In this document: piece after piece, positions 53,828 through 64,000 of the stretch | How positions within the stretch are numbered: the stretch's first letter is position 1 | Layout of the letters: the number at the start of each line of letters is the position of its first letter | Assembly (NCBI GenBank): GCA_963682175.1 | Contig: OY821786.1 | Location: 24,078,501-24,142,500, forward strand | Source: Triglochin maritima | Lineage: Eukaryota; Streptophyta; Magnoliopsida; Alismatales; Juncaginaceae | Reading direction: 5' to 3' | DNA: 64,000 nucleotides | Made by a program: the position numbers and the translations under genes | The notes under the pieces: generated by a model | The model's input: the letters and a program-made list of their open reading frames with translations, nothing else | Databases searched by the model: none | What the model was told of the DNA's origin: nothing

Positions 53828-56800
53828 ATCCCTCTTCTTCTCCTTCGCTTGTCCTTCTCTCTCCTCCTCCCTCTTCTTTTCCTCTCCGTCACCTTCGCTT
53901 TCTCTCACTCCTCTCGTTCTCCTTCCCTCTCCCCCGTCTCCGTCTCTCTATTCCTCTCGCTCCTTACCTTTTATCTCTACTTCTCCTTCTCCCTCCCTCT
54001 TTCCTTCTCTCCTTCTCTCTCTCCTTCTCCATCTAGCTCACTTACCGACTCCCTCACTCTTTCTCCCCCTCTCCTTCTCTTTCTCTCTCTCCTTTTCCTT
54101 CATTCACAGTCTCCTTCTCTCTCCTCTCTCTACTTCTTGCTCTAATTCACTCTCTCCCCTTCTCCGTTTCACTCCCTCCTTATCTCTCCCTCTCTCTCCT
54201 TCTCTATTGTTCTCTCTACTTCTCCATCTCTCCTTGACCTTCTCACTCCCTCCCCCTCTGTCCACCTCTCCTCTCTCTCCTTCTCCTTCTACCTCTCTCC
54301 ATCTCTACCTCTCTCCTTGTTTCCCCATTTCCTTCTCTCTCGTCCTACACTCTCCTTCTCTCTCCCCACCCCTTCTCCTTGTTTTTCACTCTCTTATTGT
54401 ACCGCACTCTCTCCTTCTCACTCCTCTCTCTGATTCTCCCTTCTATCTTCTATCTTCTCTCTCCTTATCCTTCACTCTTCGTCTTCAATCTCCTTCCCTC
54501 TCTCTCCTTCTCCTCTACTTCAATACCTCTCCTTCCCTATCCCTTTTTCCTTCTCCTTCTCTCTCTTCTTCCTTTCTCTCTCTCTCTCCCTCGCTTGCCT
54601 TCTCCTCTTGCTTCTCTCCGTCCCTCTCCTTCTCCTTCCCATCTCCGCTCTTCTCCCCCTCTCCGTCTCCTCCTCTCTCCGTCTTCCTCCTTCCCCCTCC
54701 ATTTCCCTCTACTTCTCTCTCCTTGTCCATCTCTCTCCCCTCCTCTCTCACTCTGTCGTATTCTCTCGCTCTCCTCCTTCTTCTCCCCTCTTTCCTCCTC
54801 CTCTATCTCTCCTCTCTTCGTCTCCTTCTCCTTCTCGCTCTCCTCCCCTCCCACTCCCATTGTCCTTCTCTCTCCCTCTCCTATCCACTCTCCCCTTCTC
54901 CTTCTCTCTGCGTGCCCTTATTCTTCTCTCCGTCGTTCTCCTTCTCTCTCCTTGTCCTCTCTCTTATTCTCCATCTCATCTCCTTCTTCTTCTCCTCCTC
55001 CTCCTCTCTCCTTCTTCTCCCTCCTCCTCCTCCTCCTCCTCTCTCTCCTTCTCTTTCTCTCATCCCTCTCCATCTCCTTCGCTTGTCCTTCTCTCTCCTC
55101 CTTCCTCTTCTTTTCCTCTCCGTCACCTTCACTCTCTCTCACTCCTCTCGTTCTCCTTCCCTCTCCCCCTTCTCCGTCTCTCTATTCCTCTCTCTCCTTA
55201 CCTTTTATCTCTACTTCTCCTTCTCCCTCTCTCTTTCCCTCTCTCCTTCCCTTCCAGTCCCCTCATCCTTCTCTCTCTACTTCTCCTTCTCCCTCCCTCT
55301 TTCCCTCTCTCCTTCCCTTCCAGTCCCCTCTTCCTTCTCTCTCTCCTTCTCCATCTAGCTCACTTACCGACTCCCTCACTCTTTCTCCCCCTCTCCTTCT
55401 CTTTCTCTCTCTCCTTTTCCTTCATTCATAGTCTCCTTCTCTCTCCTCTCTCTACTTCTCACTCTAATTCACTCTCTCCCCTTCTCCGTTTCACTCCCTC
55501 CTTATCTCTCCCTCTCACTCCTTCTCTATTGTTCTCTCTACTTCTCCATCTCTCCTTGCCCTTCTCACTCCCTCCCCCTCTGTCCACCTCTCCTCTCTCT
55601 CCTTCTCCTTCTACCTCTCTCCATCTCTCCCTCTCTCCTTGTTTCCCCATTTCCTTCTCTCTCGTCCTACACTCTCCTTCTCTCTCCCCACTCCTTCTCC
55701 TTGTTTTTCACTCTCTTATTGTCCCGCGCTCTCTCCTTCTCACTCCTCTCTCTGATTCTCCCTTCTATCTTCTATCTTCTCTCTCCTAATCCTTCACTCT
55801 TCGTCTTCAATCTCCTTCCCTCTCTCTCCTTCTCCTCTACTTCAACACCTCTCCTTCCCTTTCCGTTTTTCCATCTCCTTCTCCTTCTCTTCTTCCTGTC
55901 TCTTTCTCTCTCTTTCGCTTGCCTTCTCCTCTTGCTTCTCTCCCTCCCTCTCCTTCTCCTTCCCATCTCCGCTCTTCTCCCCCTCTCCGTCTCCTCCTCT
56001 CTCCGTCTTCCTCCTTCCCCCTCCATCTCCCTCTACTTCTCTCTCCTTGTCCATCTCTCTCCCCCTCCTCTCTAACTCTGTTGTACTCTCTCGCTCTCCT
56101 CCTTCTTCTCCCCTCTTTCCTCCTCCTCTATCTCTCCTCTCTTCGTCTCCTTCTCCTTCTCGCTCTCCTCCCCTCCCACTCCCATTGTCCTTCTCTCTCC
56201 CTCTCCTATCCACTCTCCCGTTCTCCTTCTCTCTGCGTGCCCTTATTCTTCTCTCCGTCGTTCTCCTTCTCTCTCCTTGTCCTCTCTCTTGTTCTCCTTC
56301 TCATCTCCTTCTTCTTCTCCTCCTCCTCCTCTCTCCTTCTTCTCCCTCCTCCTCCTCTTCCTCTCTCTCCTGCTCTTTCTCTCATCCCTCTCCTTCTCCT
56401 TCGCTTGTCCTTCTCTCTCCTCCTCCCTCTCTCCTTGTTTCCCCCATTTCCTTCTCTCTCGTCCTACACTCTCCTTCTCTCTCCCCACTCCTTCTACTTG
56501 TTTTTCACTCTCTTATTGTCCCGCGCTCTCTCCTTCTCACTCCTCTCTCTGATTCTCCATTCTATCTTCTATCTTCTCTCTCCTTATCCTTCACTCTTCG
56601 TCTTCAATCTCCTTCCCTCTCTCTCCTTCTCCTCTACTTCAATACCTCTCCTTCCCTTTCCCTTTTTCCTTCTCCTTCTCTTCTTCCTGTCTCTCTCTCT
56701 CTCCCTCGCTTGCCTTCTCCTCTTGCTTCTCTCCCTCCCTCTCCTTCTCCTTCCCATCTCCGCTCTTCTCCCCCTCTCCGTCTCCTCCTCTCTCCGCCTT

Positions 56801-59800
56801 CCTCCTTCCCCCTCCATCTCCCTCTACTTCTCTCTCCTTGTCCATCTCTCTCCCCATCCTCTCTCACTCTGTCGTACTCTCTCGCTCTCCTCCTTCTTCT
56901 CCCCTCTTTCCTCCTCCTCTATCTCTCCTCTCTTCGTCTCCTTCTCCTTCTCGCTCTCCTCCCCTCCCACTCCCATTGTCCTTCTCTCTCCCTCTCCTAT
57001 CCACTCTCCCCTTCTCCTTCTCTCTGTGTGCCCTTATTCTTCTCTCCGTCGTTCTCCTTCTCTCTCCTTGTTCTCTCTCTCTTGTTCTCCTACTCATCTC
57101 CTTCTTCTTCTCCTCCTCCTCTCTCCTTCTTCTCCCTCCTCCTCCTCCTCTTCCTCCTCTCTCTCCTTCTCTTTCTCTCATCCCTCTCCTTCTCCTTCGC
57201 TTGTCCTTCTCTCTCATCCTCCCTCTTCCTTTCCTCTCCGTCACCTTCACTCTCTCTCACTCCTCTCGTTCTCCTTCCCTCTCCCCCTTCTCCGTCTCTC
57301 TATTCCTCTCTCTCCTTACCTTTTATCTCTACTTCTCCTTCTCCCTCGCTCTTTCCTTCTCTCCTTCCCTTCCCGTCCCCTCTTCCTTCTCTCTCTCCTT
57401 CTCCATCTAGCTCACTTACCGACTCCCTCACTCTTTCTCCCCCTCTCCTTCTCTTTCTCTCTCTCCTTTTCCTTCATTCACAGTCTCCTTCTCTCTCCTC
57501 TCTCTACTTCTCGCTCTAATTCACTATCTCTCCTTCTCCGTTTCACTCCCTCCTTATCTCTCCCTCTCTCTCCTTCTCTATTGTTCTCTCTACTTCTCCA
57601 TCTCTCCTTGCCCTTCTCACTCCCTCCCCCTCTGTCCACCTCTCCTCTCTCTCCTTCTCCTTCTACCTCTCTCCATCTCTCCCTCTCTCCTTGTTTCCCC
57701 ATTTCCTTCTCTCTCGTCCTACACTCTCCTTCTCTCTCCCCACTACTTCTCCTTGTTTTCCACTCTCTTATTGTCCCGCGCTCTCTCCTACTTACTCCTC
57801 TCTCTGATTCTCCCTTCTATCTTCTATCTTCTCTCTCCTTATCCTTCACTCTTCGTCTTCAATCTCCTTCCCTCTCTCTCCTTCTCCTCTACTTCAATAC
57901 CTCTCCTTCCCTTTCCCTTTTTCCTTCTCCTTCTCTTCTTCCTGTCTCTCTCTCTCCCTCGCTTGCCTTCTCCTCTTGCTTCTCTCCCTCCCTCTCCTTC
58001 TCCTTCCCATCTCCGCTCTTCTCCCCCTCTCCGTCTCCTCCTCTCTCCGCCTTCCTCCTTCCCCCTCCATCTCCCTCTACTTCTCTCTCCTTGTCCATCT
58101 CTCTCCCCCTCCTCTCTCACTCTATCGTACTCTCTCGCTCTCCTCCTTCTTCTCCCCTCTTTCCTCCTCCTCTATCTCTCCTCTCTTCGTCTCCTTCTCC
58201 TTCTCGCTCTCCTCCCCTCCCACTCCCATTGTCCTTCTCTCTCCCTCTCCTATCCACTCTCCCCTTCTCCTTCTCTCTGCGAGCCCTTATTCTTCTCTCC
58301 GTCGTTCTCCTTCTCTCTCCTTGTCCTCTCTCTCTTGTTCTCCTTCTCATCTCCTTCTTCTTCTCCTCCTCCTCCTCTCTCCTTCTTCTCCCTCCTCCTC
58401 CTCCTCTTCCTCCTCTCTCTCCTTCTCTTTCTCTCATCCCTCTCCTTCTCCTTCGCTTGTCCTTCTCTCTCCTCCTCCCTCTTCTTTTCCTCTCCGTCAC
58501 CTTCACTCTCTCTCACTCCTCTCGTTCTCCTTCCCTCTCCCCCTTCTCCGTCTCTCTATTCCTCTCTCTCCTTACCTTTTATCTCTACTTCTCCTTCTCC
58601 CTCCCTCTTTCCTTCTCTCCTTCCCTTCCAGTCCCCTCTTCCTTCTCTCTCTCCTTCTCCATCTAGCTCACTTACCGACTCCCTCACTCTTTCTCCCCCT
58701 CTCCTTCTCTTTCTCTCTCTCCTTTTCCTTCATTCACAGTCTCCTTCTCTCTCCTCTCTCTACTTCTCGCTCTAATTCACTCTCTCCCCTTCTCCGTTTC
58801 ACTCCCTCCTTATCTCTCCCTCTCTCTCCTTCTCTATTGTTCTCTCTACTTCTCCATCTCTCCTTGCCCTTCTCACTCCCTCCCCCTCTGTCCACCTCTC
58901 CTCTCTCTCCTTCTCTTTCTACCTCTCTCCATCTCTCCCTCTCTCCTTGTTTCCCCCATTTCCTTCTCTCTCGTCCTACATTCTCCTTCTCTCTCCCCAC
59001 TCCTTCTCCTTGTTTTTCACTCTCTTATTGTCCCGCGCTCTCTCCTTCTCACTCCTCTCTCTGATTCTCCCTTCTATCTTCTATCTTCTCTCTCCTTATC
59101 CTTCACTCTTCGTCTTCAATCTCCTTCCCTCTCTCTCCTTCTCCTCTACTTCAATACTCTCCTTCCCTTTCCCTTTTTCCTTCTCCTTCTCTCTCTTCTT
59201 CCTGTCTCTCTCTCTCCCTCGCTTGGCTTCTCCTCTTGCTTCTCTCCCTCCCTCTCCTTCTCCTTCCCATCTCCGCTCTTCTCCCCCTCTCCGTCTCCTC
59301 CTCTCTCCGTCTTCCTCCTTCCCCTTCCATCTCCCTCTACTTCTCTCTCCTTGTCCATCTCTCTCCCCCTCCTCTCTCACTCTGTCGTACTCTCTCGCTC
59401 TCCTCCTTCTTCTCCCCTCTTTCCTCCTCCACTTTCTCTCCTCTCTTCGTCTCCTTCTCCTTCTCGCTCTCCTCCCCTCCCACTCCCATTGTCCTTCTCT
59501 CTCCCTCTCCTATCCACTCTCCCCTTCTCCTTCTCTCTGCGTGCCCTTATTCATCTCTCCGTCGTTCTCCTTCTCTCTCCTTGTCCTCTCTCTTGTTCTC
59601 CTTCTCATCTCCTTCTTCTCCTCCTCCTCCTCCTCTCTCCTTCTTCTCCCTCCTCCTCCTCCTCCTCCTCCTCTCTCTCCTTCTCTTTCTCTCTTCCCTC
59701 TCCTTCTTCTTCGCTTGTCCATCTCTCTCCTCCTCCCTCTTCTTTTCCTCTCCGTCACCTTCACTCTCTCTCACTCCTCTCGTTCTCCTTCCCTCTCCCC

Positions 59801-62800
59801 CTTCACCGTCTCTCTATTCCTCTCTCTCCTTACCTTTTATCTCTACTTCTCCTTCTCCCTCCCTCTTTCCTTCTCTCCTTCCCTTCCAGTCCCCTCTTCC
59901 TTCTCTCTCTCCTTCTCCATCTAGCTCACTTACCGACTCCCTCACTCTTTCTCCCCCTCTCCTTCTCTTTCTCTCTCTCATTTTCCTTCATTCACAGTCT
60001 CCTTCTCTCTCCTCTCTCTACTTCTCGCTCTAATTCACTCTCTCCCCTTCTCCGTTTCACTCCCTCCTTATCTCTCCCTCTCTCTCCTTCTCTATTGTTC
60101 TCTCTACTTCTCTATCTCTCCTTGCCCTTCACACTCCCTCCCCCTCTGTCCACCTCTCCTCTCTCTCCTTCTCCTTCTACCTCTCTCCATCTCTCCCTCT
60201 CTCCTTGTTTCCCCCATTTCCTTCTCTCTCGTCCTACACTCTCCTTCTCTCTCCCCACTCCTTCTCCTTGTTTTTCACTCTCTTATTGTCCCGCGCTCTC
60301 TCCTTCTCACTCCTCTCTCTGATTCTCCCTTCTATCTTCTATCTTCTCTCTCATTATCCTTCACTCTTCATCTTCAATCTCCTTCCCTCTCTCTCCTTCT
60401 CCTCTACTTCAATACCTCTCCTTCCCTTTCCCTTTTTCCTTCTCCTTCTCTCTCTTCTTCCTGTCTCTCTCTCTCCCTCGCTTGCCTTCTCCTCTTGCTT
60501 CTCTCCCTCCCTCTCCTTCTCCTTCCCATCTCCGCTCTTCTCCCCCTCTCCGTCTCCTCCTCTCTCCGTCTTCCTCCTTCCCCCTCCATCTCCCTCTACT
60601 TCTCTCTCCTTGTCCATCTCTCTCCCCCTCCTCTCTCACTCTGTCGTACTCTCTCGCTCTCCTCCTTCTTCTCCCCTCTTTCCTCCTCCTCTTTCTCTCC
60701 TCTCTTCGTCTCCTTCTCCTTCTCGCTCTCCTCCCCTCCCACTCCCATTGTCCTTCTCTCTCCCTCTCCTATCCACTCTCCCCTTCTCCTTCTTTCTGTG
60801 TGCCCTTATTCTTCTCTCCGTCGTTCTCCTTCTCTCTCCTTGTCCTCTCTCTTGTTCTCTTTCTCATCTCCTTCTTCTTCTCCTCCTCCTCCTCTCTCCT
60901 TCTTCTCCCTCCTCCTCCTCCTCCTCCTCTTCCTCCTCTCTCTCTTTCTCTTTCTCTCATCCCTCTCCTTCTCCTTCGCTTGTCCTTCTCTCTCCTCCTC
61001 CCTCTTCTTTTCCTCTCCGTCACCTTCACTCTCTCTCACTCCTCTCGTTCTCCTTCCCTCTCCCCCTTCTCCGTCTCTCTATTCCTCTCTCTCCTTACCT
61101 TTTATCTCTACTTCTCCTTCTCCCTCCCTCTTTCCTTCTCTCCTTCCCTTCCAGTCCCCTCTTCCTTCTCTCTCTCCTTCTCCATCTAGCTCACTTACCG
61201 ACTCCCTCACTCTTTCTACCCCTCTCCTTCTCTTTCTCTCTCTCCTTTTCCTTCATTCACAGTCTCCTCTCTCCTCTCTCTACTTCTCGCTCTAATTCAC
61301 TCTCTCCCCTTCTCCGTTTCACTCCCTCCTTATCTCTCCCTCTCTCTCCTTCTCTATTGTTCTCTCTACTTCTCCATCTCTCCTTGCCCTTCTCACTCCC
61401 TCCCCCTCTGTCCACCTCTCCTCTCTCTCCTTCTCCTTCTACCTCTCTCCATCTTTCCCTCTCTCCTTGTTTCCCCCATTTCCTTCTCTCTCGTCCTACA
61501 CTCTCCTTCTCTCTCCCCACTCCTTCTCCTTGTTTTTCACCCTCTTATTGTCCCGCGCTCTCTCCTTCTCACTCCTCTCTCTGATTCTCCCTTCTATCTT
61601 CTATCTTCTCTCTCCTTATCCTTCACTCTTCGTCTTCAATCTCCTTCCCTCTCTCTCCTTCTCCACTACTTCAATACCTCTCCTTCCCTTTCCCTTTTTC
61701 CTTCTCCTTCTCTCTCTTCTTCCTGTCTCTCTCTCTCTCCCTCGCTTGCCTTCTCCTCTTGCTTCTCTCCCTCCCTCTCCTTCTCCTTCCCATCTCCGCT
61801 CTTCTCCCCCTCACCGTCTCCTCCTCTCTCCGTCTTCCTCCTTCCCCCTCCATCTCCCTCTACTTCTCTCTCCTTGTCCATCTCTCTCCCCCTCCTCTCT
61901 CACTCTGTCGTACTCTCTCGCTCTCCTCCTTCTTCTCCCCTCTTTCCTCCTCTATCTCTCCTCTCTTCGTCTCCTTCTCCTTCTCGCTCTCCTCTCCTCC
62001 CACTCCCATTGTCCTTCTCTCTCCCTCTCCTATCCACTCTCCCCTTCTCCTTCTCCCTGCGTGCCCTTATTCTTCTCTCCGTCGTTCTCCTTCTCTCTCC
62101 TTGTGCTCTCTCTCTTGTTCTCCTTCTCATCTCCTTCTTCTTCTCCTCCTCCTCCTCCTCTCTCCTTCTTCTCCCTCCTCCTCCTCCTCTTCCTCCTCTC
62201 TCTCCTTCTCTTTCTCTCATCCCTCTCCTTCTCCTTCGCTTGTCCTTCTCTCTCCTCCTCCTTCTTCTTTTCCTCTCCGTCACCTTCACTCTCTCTCACT
62301 CCTCTCGTTCTCCTTCCCTCTCCCCCATCTCCGTCTCTCTATTCCTCTCTCTCCTTACCTTTTATCTCTACTTCTCCTTCTCCCTCCCTCTTTCCTTCTC
62401 TCCTTCCCTTCCAGTCCCCTCTTCCTTCTCTCTCTCCTTCTCCATCTTGCTCACTTACCGACTCCCTCAATCTTTCTCCCCCTCTCCTTCTCTTTCTCTC
62501 TCTCCTTTTCCTTCATTCACAGTCTCCTTCTCTCTCCTCTCTCTACTTCTCGCTCTAATTCACTCTCTCCCCTTCTCCGTTTCACTCCCTCCTTATCTCT
62601 CCCTCTCTCTCCTTCTCTATTGTTCTCTCTACTTCTCCATCTCTCCTTGCCCTTCTCACTCCCTCCCCCTCTGTCCACCTCTCCTCTCTCTCCTTCTCCT
62701 TCTACCTCTCTCCATCTCTCCCTCTCTCCTTGTTTCCCCCATTTCCTTCTCTCTCGTCCTACACTCTCCTTCTCTCTCCCCACTCCTTCTCCTTGTTTTT

Positions 62801-64000
62801 CACTCTCTTATTGTCCCGCGCTCTCTCCTTCTCACTCCTCTCTCTGATTCTCCCTTCTATCTTCTATCTTCTCTCTCCTTATCCTTCACTCTTCGTCTTC
62901 AATCTCCTTCCCTCTCTCTCCTTCTCCTCTACTTCAATACCTCTCCTTCCCTTTCCCTTTTTCCTTCTCCTTCTCTCTCTTCTTCCTGTCTCTCTCTCTC
63001 CCTCGCTTGCCTTCTCCTCTTGCTTCTCTCCCTACCTCTCCTTCTCCTTCCCATCTCCGCTCTTCTCCCCCTCTCCGTCTCCTCCTCTCTCCGTCTTCCT
63101 CCTTCCCCCTCCATCTCCCTCTACTTCTCTCTCCTTGTCCATCTCTCTCCCCCTCCTCTCTCACTCTGTCGTACTCTCTCGCTCTCCTCCTTCTTCTCCC
63201 CTCTTTCCTCCTCCTCTATCTCTCCTCTCTTCGTCTCCTTCTCCTTCTCGCTCTCCTCCCCTCCCACTCCCATTGTCCTTCTCTCTCCCTCTCCTATCCA
63301 CTCTCCCCTTCTCCTTCTCTCTGCGTGCCCTTATTCTTCTCTCCGTCGTTCTCCTTCTCTCTCCTTGTCCTCTCTCTTGTTCTCCTTCTCATCTCCTTCT
63401 TCTTCTCCTCCTCCTCCTCTCTCCTTCTTCTCCCTCCTCCTCCTCTTCCTCCTCTCTCTCCTTCTCTTTCTCTCATCCCTCTCCTTCTCCTTCGCTTGTC
63501 CTTCTCTCTCCTCCTCCCTCTTCTTTTCCTCTCCGTCACCTTCACTCTCTCTCACTCCTCTCGTTCTCCTTCCCTCTCCCCCTTCTCCGTCTCTCTATTC
63601 CTCTCTCTCCTTACCTTTTATCTCTACTTCTCCTTCTCCCTCCCTCTTTCCTTCTCTCCTTCCCTTCCAGTCCCCTCTTCCTTCTCTCTCTCCTTCTCCA
63701 TCTAGCTCACTTACCGACTCCCTCACTCTTTCTCCCCCTCTCCTTCTCTTTCTCTCTCTCCTTTTCCTTCATTCACAGTCTCCTTCTCTCTCCTCTCTCT
63801 ACTTCTCGCTCTAATTCACTCTCTCCCCTTCTCCGTTTCACTCCCTCCTTATCTCTCCCTCTCTCTCCTTCTCTATTGTTCTCTCTACTTCTCCATCTCT
63901 CCTTGCCCTTCTCACTCCCTCCCCCTCTGTCCACCTCTCCTCTCTCTCCTTCTCCTTCTACCTCTCTCCATCTCTCCCTCTCTCCTTGTTTCCCCATTTC
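53826..64000 (-). repeat. Homogenised satellite array, right block
   Basis: About eight head-to-tail monomers. The marker cgtcacctt lies at 53887, 55121, 57239, 58495, 59753, 61018, 62278 and 63534. Spacings are 1234, 2118, 1256, 1258, 1265, 1260 and 1256. The 2118 interval is two monomers with about 400 bases deleted at 56430, where cctcctccct jumps to ctctccttg. Monomers from 56.9 kb on differ by only scattered single bases and small runs. Open frames up to 915 codons of Ser, Leu, Pro and Phe result from the lack of A on the + strand. The array continues past the window. Confidence 0.95.

Noticed and set aside
53760..64000. Very long open frames (up to 915 codons) of Ser, Leu, Pro and Phe, overlapping in all three frames of the pyrimidine strand
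   Set aside because: Stops need A, which is nearly absent from this strand. All three frames are open, there is no domain or codon signature, and the same happens in every satellite block.
1..64000. tRNA, rRNA or other structured RNA genes
   Set aside because: I looked for tRNA-like cloverleaf signatures and rRNA words and found none; the only tRNA-related sequence is the primer binding site at 20543-20554.

Overview
The window looks like gene-poor, repeat-rich (heterochromatin-like) DNA of a flowering plant. The evidence is plant-type L1 LINEs (ORF1 with a DUF4283-like domain and a CCHC knuckle; ORF2 with APE-type endonuclease, reverse transcriptase and a zf-RVT tail), an Athila-lineage Ty3/gypsy element, chromovirus-type LTR ends and a tRNA-iMet primer binding site. 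I see no host protein gene, tRNA or rRNA gene. The species cannot be named from the sequence.

About 27 kb (roughly 42%) is one satellite family with a monomer of about 1.26 kb. One strand is almost pure A/G, the other almost pure C/T. The long Ser/Leu/Pro/Phe or Arg/Glu/Lys/Gly open frames across it are by-products of composition: stop codons need A, which the pyrimidine strand lacks. Purines are on the + strand from 1 to about 29.6 kb and on the - strand from 31.6 kb to the end. The rightmost block (53.8-64.0 kb) is about eight nearly identical monomers.

Layout: satellite 1-4.2 kb; LINE-A (5'-truncated, 4.2-7.4); satellite; LINE-B (9.2-14.8, middle replaced by satellite); satellite; LINE-C (18.2-29.3), split by a non-coding LTR element of LARD type (19.7-26.3); short satellite; the 3' end of a chromovirus-like element with a complete LTR (29.6-31.6), where satellite polarity flips; satellite; LINE-D (35.1-41.3, full length, - strand, clear target duplication); satellite; LINE-E (42.6-45.7, - strand, cut inside ORF2); satellite; the 3' half of an Athila element (47.8-53.8, - strand); satellite to the end.

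All five LINEs and the Athila element have their sense strand on the satellite's purine strand. All coding sequences carry nonsense or frameshift mutations or lack part of the element, so nothing is evidently autonomous now. Satellite has also replaced pieces of elements (LINE-B, LINE-C, LINE-E, Athila), which points to repeated rearrangement between satellite and transposons. Boundaries in the satellite are good to about 5-20 bases; identities were judged by eye.
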